DNA of 64,000 nucleotides from Streptomyces pactum (GCF_016031615.1 NZ_JACYXC010000001.1:3100001-3164000); one strand, 5' to 3'. Positions 7,893-17,262 are shown, numbered from the stretch's first letter. Numbers and translations: made by a program. The notes: a model not told the origin generated them from the letters alone.

Positions 7893-9179
7893 TCATGGGG
7901 TCCGGCCGGGCGCCCGGCCGTCCGTGGTCGCGTCGCGGTGGCGGACCAGCAGGGTCCCCAGCCGGGTGCGCCGGTGGGCCACGGCCCGCCCGGCGCGGAC
8001 GGTGGTGATCAGGCCGGCCCCGCGCAGCGCGGCGGTGTGGGCGGAGACCGTGGCGCTGCTGACGCCGAGCCGGCGGGCCAGCCCGCCGGTGGTGTGTTCC
8101 TCGGTGAGCAGGGTCAGGATGTCCAGCCGGGTACGTCCGAGCACCCCGGCGAGGGCCTGGTCCGGGTCGGCCGCACCGCCCGGCCGGAGCGGCAGGCCGG
8201 GGCCGGCCGGGTAGGTCACGACCAGGGGGCGCCCGGGCGGTTCCGCGACCAGCGGGCCACCGGTCCAGTGGAAGGTGGGCAGCAGCACCAGGCCGCGCCC
8301 GCCCAGTGTGAACTCCCGTGGCCCGCCCGCGGCCGGCGGTGCCGTGCGGCCGGCCGCCGCACCCGTGGCGGGCGCCTGCCGGCCGGGCGGCGTGCCGGCC
8401 GTACCCCATGCCTGCCCGCCGGGCGGCCTGCCGGCCGTACCGGTCCCCGTGCCGCCGGGGCGGGTTCCGCCCGGGTCCGCCCCGGCCGTGCCGGACACCC
8501 CGCCACCGGGGCGGATGCCGTCCCGCCCGGACCGCCCGGCGCCGCCCTGGTGGTCCGGGAGGTCCGGGCCGGGCAGCTCCCACACGTCCCGGTGGAACCG
8601 GGCGCCGGGGACCAGCCCGGTGAGCGCGGCACCCACCCCGTGCTCGGCGACGGTCAGCGCGTGCCGGGTGAACTCCTCCCGGTGCAGGTCCGCCACCTGG
8701 TCCCACACCGGGCGCAGCACCGTGTCGAACGCGGCCAGTTGGGCCCGGCCGAGGAGCCGCCACGCGGCGGGATCACCCCGGTGCAGGTCGCGGAGCCAGC
8801 GCGGCGGCGGCGCCGGGTGCCGGGCGTAGACCCGCTCGGTCTCGGCCCGGACCAGGTCCGGCGGCGTGGCCCGGAGGGTGGCGAGACCCTCCCGCAGGTC
8901 CTCGTCGAACACGTCCAGGAACGCCGGCGCCTGGCCCGCGGGCACCAGGTCGCCGAACGGCCGGGCGGACTCCGGCAGCGCCCGGAGGAGCCGCCCCCGC
9001 CAGCGGTCGAACAGCAGCCCGTCCCGCGGCCGGCCCAGCATCAGCAGGGCCGTGTTCAGCTCCTGCAACGGCGCGGGCCGGGCGGCGAACCGGACCCGCG
9101 CGAGATCCGCGGCCGTGAAGCGGATCCGGATCACCGCTTCCCCGGTCCGCGCCATCCTTTCGGCCTCCGCCTCAACCAT
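7893..9179 (-). CDS. ArsR-like winged-helix transcriptional regulator with a long low-complexity insert
   Basis: 428-residue protein. Residues about 10-180 form an all-alpha domain starting IRIRFTAADLARVRFAARP, which is typical of a group of large actinobacterial ArsR-like regulators. The C-terminal part (about residues 330-415) is a winged helix with LDILTLLTEEHTTGGLARR and VSSATVSAHTAALRGAGL as helix-turn-helix and recognition helix. Between them lies about 100 residues of Gly/Pro/Thr/Arg-rich sequence that looks like an expanded linker. The ATG is preferred because GGAGGGGG lies 4-11 bases upstream; a second ATG 24 bases later has poor spacing. It is divergent from the secreted hydrolase gene with a gap of about 190 bp and probably controls it, itself, or both. 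Confidence 0.8.
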   Translation of the reverse strand: MVEAEAERMARTGEAVIRIRFTAADLARVRFAARPAPLQELNTALLMLGRPRDGLLFDRWRGRLLRALPESARPFGDLVPAGQAPAFLDVFDEDLREGLATLRATPPDLVRAETERVYARHPAPPPRWLRDLHRGDPAAWRLLGRAQLAAFDTVLRPVWDQVADLHREEFTRHALTVAEHGVGAALTGLVPGARFHRDVWELPGPDLPDHQGGAGRSGRDGIRPGGGVSGTAGADPGGTRPGGTGTGTAGRPPGGQAWGTAGTPPGRQAPATGAAAGRTAPPAAGGPREFTLGGRGLVLLPTFHWTGGPLVAEPPGRPLVVTYPAGPGLPLRPGGAADPDQALAGVLGRTRLDILTLLTEEHTTGGLARRLGVSSATVSAHTAALRGAGLITTVRAGRAVAHRRTRLGTLLVRHRDATTDGRAPGRTP

Positions 9180-9372
9180 CGTCCCCCTCCCCGTCGGTCG
9201 CCAGCATGGCGGACACGCCCTCCCGCCATCCTCCGGCGCCCGGCCGCCGGTGGAGCGAACCGGGGTGCTCGCCGGGCCCGGCGAGGGGCGGGCTGCCGTC
9301 GTTCGCCACGGGCGGGCGGGGGCCGCTGCCCGGTTGTTCCGGCAGATCGACACCGACACGTGAAGGAGAGTC

Positions 9373-10848
9373 ATGGCGCGCGAGGAGTGGGGACAAGGAC
9401 GGCGGTCCGGCGGGACCGGGCGGGCGGAACGGCCCGCGGCCGGGCGGCCGGCAGGCTCAGGCGAAGCCGCCCCGGCGGCGGACGGCGGTCGCCGGGACGG
9501 ACCGGCTCCGGCGGTGGACCGGCCGACGGCGGTGGGGCGGCGGACGGTGGTGGTCGCCGCGTCCGCCGTACTGGCGGGCGCACTGCCGCCGGCCGGCGGG
9601 GCGGCGGCAGCCGCGGCGGCTACCACGGGGGACGGGACCTCGAACGCCACGAGCCCCGGGAACCGTACGGCGTACCGGACCGACGGGTCCCCGGGGGACG
9701 GTCCGGCTCCCACGGGCGGACCGGGCGGGGTCACGTTGCGGCTGCCGGCCCCGACCGGCCCGCACCCGGTCGGGATCGCCACGCTCCACCTGGTGGACCA
9801 CACCCGGCGCGACCCCTGGGACCCGTCGATCCCGGTCCGGGAGGTGATGGTGACGGTGCTCTACCCGGCCCGCCCGGCAACCGACCGCCCGGTGGCGCCG
9901 CAGATGACCCCGGAGGCCGCCGTGGTGTTCGGGGTGCTGGCCCGGCGCCTCCGCCCGGGGCTGCCGGAGGCCGGGGTGGACTGGGGTGCCACCGCCACCC
10001 ACGCGCACCCGGACGCGCCGGCCCTGCCGGGACGCCGGCCGGTGCTGCTGTACAGCCCGGGCGGCGGCGATCCCCGCACCCTGGGCACCGCGGCCGCCGA
10101 GGAGCTGGCGAGCCGGGGGTACGTGGTGGTGACCATCGACCACCCCGGCGACGCGGTCGTGGTGGAGTTCCCCGGCCCGGCCACCGCGTTCCGGGACACC
10201 GTGCGCACCACCGTCTTCCGGGACGACCCCCGGACCGATCCGGAGATGTTCCGCACCATGATCGAGACCCGGGTCGCGGACACCCGGTTCGTCCTGGACC
10301 GGCTGGCGGAGCTGGCCGCCGGACGGACCCCCGACGTGCACCGCCGGACCCCGCCACGGCACCTCGGGCGGGCGCTGGACCTGCGGCGGACCGGGTGCTA
10401 CGGGCACTCGGCCGGGGGCACCACCGCGGCCGAGGCGATGTACCGGGACCGGCGCGTCCGGGCGGCGGTCACCATGGAGGGCTTCCTGGACCACCCGTCG
10501 CCGGCGCCCGGCACGCCGGGCGAGCTGTTCCCGGTGGCGCGGTACGGGGTGGACCGGCCGTTGCTGCTGCTGGGCACCGACGGCTTCGAGGGCCAGCGGG
10601 AGCTGGAGACCTCGTGGGCGGCCATGACGGCCCATCCGGGCGGGCACACCCACCGACGGATGCTCGACCGTTCGGCGCACTGGGTCTTCACCGACCTCGC
10701 CGCCCTGGTCCCCCAGTTGCAGCGGGCCGGACTGGTGACCGCCGGGGCCCGGGCGGGCCTGGTCGGCACGGTCGAGCCGTCCCACTCCGTCCGCACGGTC
10801 CGCGGCATGCTCCTCGGGTTCTTCGCCCGGCACCTCCCCGTCTGCTGA
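9373..10848 (+). CDS. secreted alpha/beta hydrolase (PAF-acetylhydrolase-like)
   Basis: 491-residue hydrolase. The N-terminal region of about 80 residues is disordered and Arg/Gly/Pro-rich, then contains RR followed by TVVVAASAVLAGALPP, consistent with a Tat-type signal. The catalytic part has the central strand RRPVLLYSPGGGDPRT, the nucleophile elbow GCYGHSAGGTTAAEA, an acid-loop candidate LLGTDGF and a catalytic-histidine candidate in DRSAHWVF. This order matches platelet-activating-factor acetylhydrolase II-like and related secreted esterases. The ATG has GAAGGAG upstream. It is read divergently from the ArsR-like regulator, which probably governs it. Substrate cannot be inferred; the gene may be unrelated to the polyketide cluster. 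Confidence 0.82.
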   Translation: MAREEWGQGRRSGGTGRAERPAAGRPAGSGEAAPAADGGRRDGPAPAVDRPTAVGRRTVVVAASAVLAGALPPAGGAAAAAAATTGDGTSNATSPGNRTAYRTDGSPGDGPAPTGGPGGVTLRLPAPTGPHPVGIATLHLVDHTRRDPWDPSIPVREVMVTVLYPARPATDRPVAPQMTPEAAVVFGVLARRLRPGLPEAGVDWGATATHAHPDAPALPGRRPVLLYSPGGGDPRTLGTAAAEELASRGYVVVTIDHPGDAVVVEFPGPATAFRDTVRTTVFRDDPRTDPEMFRTMIETRVADTRFVLDRLAELAAGRTPDVHRRTPPRHLGRALDLRRTGCYGHSAGGTTAAEAMYRDRRVRAAVTMEGFLDHPSPAPGTPGELFPVARYGVDRPLLLLGTDGFEGQRELETSWAAMTAHPGGHTHRRMLDRSAHWVFTDLAALVPQLQRAGLVTAGARAGLVGTVEPSHSVRTVRGMLLGFFARHLPVC

Positions 10849-11702
10849 GCCCGGTCGCCCCCATCCGCCGGGCCGGGCCGGGCGCCGCCGTCCGGTGAGC
10901 CGGGTCGGTCGCCTCCGTCCGGTGAGCCCGACCGGTCCGCCCAGCCTGGCCGTCGCGTCCCGGCCGGCTGAGCCCGGTCGGTCGCCTCCGTCCGGTGAGC
11001 CGGGCCCGGTGCCCCCCATCCATCGAGTACGGGCCCGGTGCCCCTCCAACCACCGGGTCCCGCTCCGGCGCCCCGGGCTGGCGATCCCTGCCCGGCGGTT
11101 CCGGCCGGTCGCCTCCTTCCGGTGAACCGGGCCGGGCGCCTCCCGGTCCGCCCGGCCCAGCCGTCGCCGCCCGGCCCACCGGTACCGGTGCCCCCGTCCA
11201 CCGGTACCGGTCCGGTGCCCCTCCATCCGCCGGCACCCGCTCCGGCGGTCCCAGGTCCCAGGTCCCCGGGCCGCGCGTCCGCCCGTCCCGGCGTTGCGTG
11301 CGTCCGGGCGGCGCCGGTTCGGTGGCTCTTCTCCGCCCGGGCCGCATTCCCCCGCCCCGCGCACCGGGCCCGGGGGGCGGGGCGCCGGGCGCGGTGCGCG
11401 GGACGCGGCCGGCCCACCCGCCACACGCCGGTCAGTTCGGTCCACGGACGCGTCCGGACCGCGCGCGTACCCGGTGTGCGGGCATTCCCCGGTCCCCACG
11501 GGTACCCGGTGTGCGGGCGCGCCCGGTCCCTGCGCGTGCCCGATTCCCGCGGGTACCCGACCCCGGAGGTGCCCGGCCCCCGGGACGTACCCGGCCCGGC
11601 CCCGGGACGTGCACACCCCCGCGCGGGGCGCGGCCGGCTCGGGACCCGAGTCCCCGCCCGGAGGATCCCGCTCCGGGCCCCGCCCCCGGCCCGGGCGCTC
11701 CG
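10849..11702. repeat. 854-bp spacer with degenerate direct repeats
   Basis: No supportable gene. A unit around GGTCGCCTCCGTCCGGTGAG recurs at about 10904, 10977 and 11104 (last copy with CTTCC and GTGAA). A second family around GGTGCCCCTCCATCCACCGG recurs between about 11005 and 11230. GGTACCCGGTGTGCGGGC occurs twice near 11470 and 11500. The long ORFs that cross this stretch on both strands are products of GC bias and repetition. Confidence 0.6.
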
Positions 11703-12482
11703 TCAGGCCGGGGCCACCCGGAGGCCGATGCGGGCGGCGAGCGCCGGGGCCAGGTCGAACAGCTGCTCAGGGCTGATCACCGCTCCGGCCAGGTCCTCCA
11801 GGCCCCGGGTGATCTCCAGTCCGCCGGCCGCCCGCAGGTCCACCTCCGTCAGCCGCGCGCCGCCGAAGTCCGCCCCGCGCAGCGCACCACCGAGGAACGC
11901 CACCCGCTCCAGCCTCGCCCCGCCGAAGTCGGGTTCCGCGAGCACACAGTCCTCGAAGACCACGTCACGCAGCCGGGCACCGCGCAGATTGAGGTAATCG
12001 ATCTTCCCGCCGCGCACCAGGACGCGCTCCAGCACCGCGCCGTGCAGCTGCGCCCCGCCCAGCCGGGCGTCCCGGACCTCCACGTCCCGCAGGGTCGCCG
12101 ACGACAGGTCGGTGCCCACCCCGCGCACCTCCGACAGCACGGTGTCGATGAACCGGGCGCCGGTGAGCACCGCCTCGTCGAAGGCGCACCGCCGCACCGC
12201 GCAGTCCAGGAACCGGGCCCCGGGCGCCCGCTCGGCGGTGAGGTCCAGGTCGCCGAACTCCACCCCGTCGTAGTCGCCCTCCGCCGCCAGCCGCCCGTCG
12301 CCGAACGGCCGGAGCGGCGGCAGCACCACCTCCGGCCGACGAGGGGCCCGCACCACCTCCTCCTCGCCGCCCGCCCGGCCCTTCCGCCCCGCGGTCCCGC
12401 CCGTGCCTGCGCCCACGCCGTCACTCCCGTCCTCACGGCCACCGCCACCACGGCCGTCACCACGCCTCCCATCGTGAGCCAC
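11703..12482 (-). CDS. pentapeptide-repeat protein
   Basis: About 259 residues. After a disordered Gly/Arg-rich N-terminus, residues about 65-220 are pentapeptide repeats of the A(D/N)LxX type with the usual five-residue register, for example GVEFGDLDLTAERA, DAVRRCAFDEA-like and GARFIDTVLSEV segments, then LRGARLRDVVFEDCVLAEPDF. Such repeats fold as a right-handed quadrilateral beta-helix. Some relatives (Qnr, MfpA) mimic DNA and protect gyrase, but most have no known role and nothing here identifies one. The start is uncertain: the GTG used gives the longest ORF, but no good ribosome-binding site is visible and translation may begin inside the disordered part. The gene is divergent from the FAD oxidoreductase. 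Confidence 0.75.
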   Translation of the reverse strand: MAHDGRRGDGRGGGGREDGSDGVGAGTGGTAGRKGRAGGEEEVVRAPRRPEVVLPPLRPFGDGRLAAEGDYDGVEFGDLDLTAERAPGARFLDCAVRRCAFDEAVLTGARFIDTVLSEVRGVGTDLSSATLRDVEVRDARLGGAQLHGAVLERVLVRGGKIDYLNLRGARLRDVVFEDCVLAEPDFGGARLERVAFLGGALRGADFGGARLTEVDLRAAGGLEITRGLEDLAGAVISPEQLFDLAPALAARIGLRVAPA

Positions 12483-12665
12483 GCCACTGACATCACCGGG
12501 ATGTCACATCCGCCGCCGCCCGGTCCGTCGTATCCGTACCGCGCCGCGAAACGCGACGAAGGACCACCAACCATCCGATACCCCGACCAAGCACCGCAGA
12601 ACCGCGGTGCCCCGCGGACACCCTCCGCGGCACACCGCGTGACGAGAGCAGAAAGGGAACGGCAG

Positions 12666-13856
12666 ATGCGGCACATCACCGTGATCGGCGGCGGTTTCGC
12701 CGGTCTCACCGCGGCCATCACCTGCGCCGAGGCGGGCGCCGAGGTGACCTTGTACGAGGCCCACCACACGCTGGGCGGCCGTGCCCGTACCGCGGACGGG
12801 CCGTACGGCACCAATGAGGGTCCGCACGCCCTGTACGTCGGCGGACCGCACTGGCCGTGGCTGGCCGCCCGGGACCTGATCGGCCCGCTGGCGAAGATCC
12901 CGCTGCGCGAGGGCACCCGGTTCCGCTTCCACCAGGCGGGCGGGCTGCGCCGCACCCCGCCACTGGCCATCCTCAAGCTGCTCCGCCACCGCGACGCCCC
13001 GGTGGACCAGGACTTCGCCACCTGGGCGGCCTCCCGGGTGGGTGAGGAGGGGATGCGCGCGGCGGCGAACTACCTGGCGGTCGTCCTCTTCCACCACGAC
13101 GCCGGGCAGTTGTCCGCGGCCTTCGTCCAGGAGCGGCTGCTCCGCAATGTGAAGCTGCGGCCGGAGGCCCGCTATGTGCGCGGCGGCTGGGGCGGGTTCA
13201 TCGACCGGATGGCCCGGCACGCCCGGGCGCTCGGCGTCCGTGTCGAGACGGCCACCCGGATCGACTCGCTCGACGCGCTGCCGGCCGGCCACGGCCCGGT
13301 GATCGTGGCCACCTCACTCGCCGCCGCCCGGAAGCTGCTCGACGACCCGTCGCTGGTCGGGGAGAGCGGCCGCACCGTACTGCTGGACCTGGCGCTGCGT
13401 TCCCGGCGCGGCGACCCGTTCATCGTCGCCGGCCTCGACCTGCCGGCCTGGGTGGAACGTTTCACCGCCCAGGACAGGAGCCTCGCCCCGGCCGGCGAGG
13501 AACTGATCCAGGCGCAGCTGCCGATCGCGCCCACCGAGCGGAAGGACGCGGGCGAGGCACGGGCCGAACGGGTGCTGGACGTGGCCTTCCCCGGCTGGCG
13601 GGACCGTACGGTCTTCCGCCGGTCGGCGCTGGCCGCCGGGCGGACCGGGGCACTGGACCTGCCGGGTACCACCTGGCGGGACCGGCCCGCGGTGCGCCGG
13701 GGCGACGGCGTCTACCTCGCGGGCGACCAGGTGGCGGCGCCGGGCATCCTCTGCGAGGTGTCGTTCACCAGCGCGCTGGAGGCGAGCACGCTGGCGCTCG
13801 GTGAGGGCCGTCACACCCATCCCGTCCGGTCACCCCTTGACCTCAACCAAAGTTGA
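12666..13856 (+). CDS. FAD-dependent amine oxidase/desaturase-like oxidoreductase
   Basis: 396-residue flavoprotein. It opens with the dinucleotide-binding motif ITVIGGGFAGLTAAITCAEAG and, around residue 35, the second glycine motif TLGGRARTADG of the amine oxidase/protoporphyrinogen oxidase/phytoene desaturase superfamily. The C-terminal FAD motif is GDGVYLAGDQVAAPGILCEVS. These enzymes oxidise amines or desaturate hydrophobic substrates; the substrate here is unknown. The ATG follows AAAGGGAACGGCAG. The gene is read away from the pentapeptide-repeat gene with a gap of about 180 bp. A MerR/SoxR-like dyad overlaps its stop codon. It could supply a tailoring oxidation to the polyketide cluster, but it lies outside the obvious operons. 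Confidence 0.8.
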   Translation: MRHITVIGGGFAGLTAAITCAEAGAEVTLYEAHHTLGGRARTADGPYGTNEGPHALYVGGPHWPWLAARDLIGPLAKIPLREGTRFRFHQAGGLRRTPPLAILKLLRHRDAPVDQDFATWAASRVGEEGMRAAANYLAVVLFHHDAGQLSAAFVQERLLRNVKLRPEARYVRGGWGGFIDRMARHARALGVRVETATRIDSLDALPAGHGPVIVATSLAAARKLLDDPSLVGESGRTVLLDLALRSRRGDPFIVAGLDLPAWVERFTAQDRSLAPAGEELIQAQLPIAPTERKDAGEARAERVLDVAFPGWRDRTVFRRSALAAGRTGALDLPGTTWRDRPAVRRGDGVYLAGDQVAAPGILCEVSFTSALEASTLALGEGRHTHPVRSPLDLNQS

Positions 13857-13857
13857 G
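13837..13857 (+). promoter_or_regulatory. MerR/SoxR-like operator overlapping a stop codon
   Basis: TTGACC (13837-13842) runs into the dyad CTCAAC-CAAA-GTTGAG (13842-13857). This is the -35-plus-palindrome arrangement of SoxR and related MerR-family promoters, in which the dyad fills a 19-bp spacer. The expected -10 position reads GAGGGT, which is poor, so the promoter may be weak, mutated or only look-alike. No MerR gene is in the window. The nearest rightward gene is the quinone-oxidoreductase-like gene 0.7 kb away. Confidence 0.4.
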
Positions 13858-14240
13858 ATCGGAGGGTGGGGGCATGACGACGGCAGCGCGGCACCGGCCC
13901 CCCGGTCCGGCCCCGCCGCGGGGACGGCCATGATCCGCCGGCTCCCCGCCCCGCGCCGGCACACGCCGACCGGAAAGCCGGCGCACAGCGGGGAGCCGGC
14001 GCCGGCCCGCCGGGCGCCCCGGCGGCGCGCGGCACCCGGCCGGCACCCCGTCGACCGGCCGGCCCGTGACCGTGACCGGCCGACCGGGCCACGCCTCGCG
14101 GCGGCCGGCCGCCCGTACGGCTGACGACCGGTCCCGGCCGGACCCCGACCGGCTCCGGCCGGACCGGGGTACCCGAGGCATCCGGGACATCCGGGCCCGG
14201 CACGTACCGCGGCCGGCACGACCTCCGGGACGCCTCGGGA

Positions 14241-14318
14241 CCCCGAGCGGGCTCAGGGGACGCCTAGCGGACTCAGGGGACCCCGAGTGGGCTCAGGGAA
14301 CCCGAGCGGACTCGAGGG
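14241..14318. repeat. about 20-bp tandem repeat, four copies
   Basis: Units related to CCCCGAGCGGGCTCAGGGGA at 14241-14260, 14261-14280 (starting CGCCTAGCGGACTC), 14281-14299 and 14300-14318. The surrounding spacer (13857-14570) otherwise contains GC-rich sequence and no gene I can support; an ATG at 13874 with a good ribosome-binding site opens only a 19-codon ORF. Confidence 0.75.
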
Positions 14319-14570
14319 CCCAGAGTTGACCCGGGGACTCCGGGCAGTCCCGAGGGCCCCTACCGGAGAGACCCCTACGGGGCCGGCGGGCCGCGAGCCG
14401 GCCCCCGGCCGGGGCGGCCCCCGGAGGGGGCGGGCCCCGCTCGCCCTCTCCCTGCGGCCCCCCCCACCGCGTACCGCCGCACCACCGCCTCGTCACACGC
14501 ACTCCTTCCCCCGCCACATCGCCACCCGCCGCGGGCCCTTCCGCGGCGACCGTCCAACAGGAGCTGATCC

Positions 14571-15563
14571 GTGTACGCCATCCGACTCCACGCCTTCGGC
14601 CCGGCCGAGAACCTCGTGTACGAGCAGGTCGACGACCCCGAACCGGCCCCCGGCCAGGTACGGGTCGCGGTCACCGCGGCCGGGGTCCACCTGCTCGACA
14701 CCACGCTGCGGCTGGGCGACCCCAACGGCCCGTACCCGCCGCCGCCGCTGCCGACCATCCCCGGCCGGGAGGTCGCCGGCACCGTCGAGGCCGTCGGCGA
14801 GGGGGTGGACGAGACGTGGCTGGGCCGGCGGGTGGTGGCCCACCTGGGCATGGCACCCGGTGGTTACGCGGAGAAGGCGGTGGTCGCCGCCGAACGGCTG
14901 CACGCGCTCCCGGACTCGCTGCGCGAGGACCACGCCATCGCCATGATCGGCACCGGCCGCACCACCATGGCGATGCTGCGCTTCGCCGGACTGACCGGGG
15001 ACGACACGGTGGTGGTGACCGCGGCGGCCGGTGGCATCGGCTCGCTGCTGGTGCAGTACGCCAAGGGCATCGGGGCGACCGTGATCGCGCTGGCCGGCGG
15101 CCCGGCCAAGACCGAGCGCGCCCGCGAGCTGGGCGCCGACCACGCCTTCGACTACTCCGCCGACGGCTGGGTGGAGCACGCCCGGACCGCCCTCGGCGGC
15201 CCGGTGGGCACCGTCGTGCTGGACTCCGTCGGCGGTGAACTCGCCACGGGTGCGCTGGACCTGCTCGCCCGCGGCGGCCGTCACCTGGTCCTCGGCTGGT
15301 CCTCCGGGGCCCCGCTGGAACTGACCGAGGAGGAGCAGGCCGTCCGCGGCATCGTCTCCCGGCCGGTCCTGGGCGGACCCGAGTGGCGCCCGCTGCTCAC
15401 CGACCCGGCCAAGCTGCGGGAGCTGGAGGAGGAAGCCCTGGCCGAGGCGACCGCCGGCCGCCTGGTGCCCGCGGTCCACCCGTTCCCGCTCGCCGAGGCG
15501 GCGGCGGCCCACCGCGCCCTGGAGTCCCGGGGCACCATGGGCAAGGTCGTCCTGGTGCCCTGA
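14571..15563 (+). CDS. zinc-independent MDR oxidoreductase (quinone oxidoreductase-like)
   Basis: 330-residue NADPH-dependent member of the medium-chain dehydrogenase/reductase superfamily. It lacks the zinc-binding cysteine/histidine pattern and so belongs with quinone oxidoreductases and enoyl reductases. Recognisable parts are the GroES-like N-terminus with TIPGREVAGTVEAVGEGV, the nucleotide-binding VVTAAAGGIGSLLVQYAKG near residue 145, and the C-terminal HRALESRGTMGKVVLVP. The GTG start is supported by AGGAG 7-11 bases upstream. A terminator hairpin follows at once, so it is monocistronic. It may act in general redox defence or, less likely, as an enoyl reductase for the cluster. Confidence 0.85.
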   Translation: MYAIRLHAFGPAENLVYEQVDDPEPAPGQVRVAVTAAGVHLLDTTLRLGDPNGPYPPPPLPTIPGREVAGTVEAVGEGVDETWLGRRVVAHLGMAPGGYAEKAVVAAERLHALPDSLREDHAIAMIGTGRTTMAMLRFAGLTGDDTVVVTAAAGGIGSLLVQYAKGIGATVIALAGGPAKTERARELGADHAFDYSADGWVEHARTALGGPVGTVVLDSVGGELATGALDLLARGGRHLVLGWSSGAPLELTEEEQAVRGIVSRPVLGGPEWRPLLTDPAKLRELEEEALAEATAGRLVPAVHPFPLAEAAAAHRALESRGTMGKVVLVP

Positions 15564-15571
15564 GCCCCGCC

Positions 15572-15598
15572 GGGCGCCCGGTGCCCCACCGGGCGCCC
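15572..15598 (+). terminator. terminator of the MDR oxidoreductase gene
   Basis: 12-bp perfect stem GGGCGCCCGGTG / CACCGGGCGCCC around a 3-base loop, 8 bp after the stop codon. The remaining spacer to the next gene (to 15904) is GC-rich with scattered GAACGGGCG(G/T)AC motifs and no gene. Confidence 0.75.
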
Positions 15599-15904
15599 TG
15601 CCCTTCACCGGTTCGGCGCCCGGCGTCCCGCTCGGACCCGTCGCCCGGCCGGTGGCCTGGCCCTCGGCGGACCTCCTGAGCCCGGCGGCCGTCCCGCCCC
15701 CGGCGGATGTCCTGAGCTTCACCCGAGCGGACCGGCTCGGAGGGCTCGGAGCGGTCCGGCCCGGGGAGGTCGGCGCGCGGGAACGGGCGTACGCCGGTGC
15801 GCGGCGCGCGGAACGGGCGGACACCGGGCGTACGCCTGGGGTCGACCGCCGAACGGGCGGACGCCGGGCGGTCCGGCCGGCCGCACCGGCGCCCGGGCGG
15901 ACCG

Positions 15905-17005
15905 TCAGGCGACGACGCGCAGGCCGCGGTCGGTGGTGTTCAGCCGCCGGCCGCCCGTCTCGGTGCAGGTCACGATGTCCTCGATGCGGACCCCGAACCG
16001 GCCCGGCAGGTAGATGCCCGGCTCGATGGAGAAGCACATGCCCGGCACCAGCGGCAGGTGTTCGCCCTCGACCAGGTAGGGCGGTTCGTGGGTGGTGACG
16101 CCGATGCCGTGGCCGGTGCGGTGGATGAAGTACTCCCCGTACCCGGCCTCGGTGATCACCGCGCGGGCGACCCGGTCGATGTCCTGGCACGCGGCCCCGG
16201 GGCGTACCGCCTCGAACGCGGCCTGCTGGGCCTCCCGTACCACCGCGTGGACCTTCCGCTCCTCCGCGGTGGGCTCCCCCACGTGCACGGTCCGGGTGGT
16301 GTCCGAGCCGTAGCCGTCCTTCAGTCCCCCGAAGTCCAGGACCACCATGTCGCCGTCCTCGATGACCCGGTCACCGGCCTCGTGGTGCGGGTTGGCCCCG
16401 TTCGGGCCGGAGCCGACGATGGTGAAGTCCACCTGGCTGTGGCCGTGCTCGATGAGGAGGTCACGCAGGTCGGCGGCGACCTCCCGCTCCCGGCGCCCCG
16501 CGAAGCGCACCTCGGTGATCCTCTCGAACGTGGCGTCGGCGGCGGCCCCGGCGGCGGCCAGCAGCTCCACCTCGGCGGCGTCCTTCACGGCGCGGAGCAT
16601 GGGCAGCGACTCGCTGAACGCGCTGTAGGTGGTGTCCGGCAGGGTGCGCTGGAGGCCCAGCAGGTGCATCGCCCAGGCGCTGTCGGAGATGCCGAACCGG
16701 CCGCCGCCCGGCAGCAGTCCGGCGAGCGCGAGATAGGGGTCGCTGCCGTCCGACCAGCCGGACACCTCCACCGCAGAGGTGCCGGCCGCGCCCTCGGCGT
16801 CCGGCCGTTCCAGGATGGGTACGAGCAGCCTGGGCGCACGGCCGGGGACCAGGACCAGTGCGGTCAGCCGCTCGGTGGGCACGGGCAGGTACCCGCAGAG
16901 GTGGGTCAGGTCCGGGCCCGGGGTGACGATCAGCCCGGTCAGCCCGGCGTCGGCCGCCGCGCGGGTGGCCCGGTTCATGCGCTCCGCATAGTCCACGAGG
17001 ATCAT
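15905..17005 (-). CDS. M24 family peptidase (Xaa-Pro dipeptidase/aminopeptidase-like)
   Basis: 366-residue pita-bread-fold metallopeptidase. The N-terminal creatinase-like domain (about 1-135) is followed by the catalytic domain. All five metal ligands can be placed: D in VVLDFGG, D in GYGSDTTRT, H in HRTGHGIGVTTHEPP, E in FSIEPGIYL and E in VRIEDIVT. Related enzymes cleave X-Pro peptides in the cytoplasm, and there is no signal peptide here. The ATG gives MILVDYAERMNRA, which is usual for the family; the internal ATG is an alternative. Its relation to the cluster is doubtful. It lies 399 bp upstream of the MFS gene's end on the same strand. Confidence 0.88.
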   Translation of the reverse strand: MILVDYAERMNRATRAAADAGLTGLIVTPGPDLTHLCGYLPVPTERLTALVLVPGRAPRLLVPILERPDAEGAAGTSAVEVSGWSDGSDPYLALAGLLPGGGRFGISDSAWAMHLLGLQRTLPDTTYSAFSESLPMLRAVKDAAEVELLAAAGAAADATFERITEVRFAGRREREVAADLRDLLIEHGHSQVDFTIVGSGPNGANPHHEAGDRVIEDGDMVVLDFGGLKDGYGSDTTRTVHVGEPTAEERKVHAVVREAQQAAFEAVRPGAACQDIDRVARAVITEAGYGEYFIHRTGHGIGVTTHEPPYLVEGEHLPLVPGMCFSIEPGIYLPGRFGVRIEDIVTCTETGGRRLNTTDRGLRVVA

Positions 17006-17262
17006 GCGGCCAGCATCGCGCAGCGGCGGCCCGCACGCGACAGGAAAACCCGGGTCCGGAATCCCCGGCGGCCCGTACCGACGGCATCCGCCAGGCAGCC
17101 CCGATGGCCCACACCGAGGGCTCCCGCCAGCCGTCCCCGGGCCCCGGACCCACGACCGGGCGGTACCCCGTCCGCACCCGGCCCCCGCCGGGGCCGCGTC
17201 CCCAACTGCCGGTCAGGGACCGTGTCCGTCCCGCACCCCGTCCGCCGGGGTGCGTCGAACGA

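Noticed and set aside
10849..11700. ORFs of 200-700 codons through the repeat-rich spacer
   Set aside because: Multiple frames are open at once on both strands and follow degenerate repeats; no start signals or protein-like composition.
13874..13933. 19-codon ORF with a good ribosome-binding site after the MerR-like dyad
   Set aside because: Too short, Pro/Arg-rich and without any sign of a longer gene; more likely a chance ATG.
10850..14320. Possible CRISPR array in the repeated spacers
   Set aside because: Repeats are tandem, degenerate and without unique spacers, and no cas genes are present.
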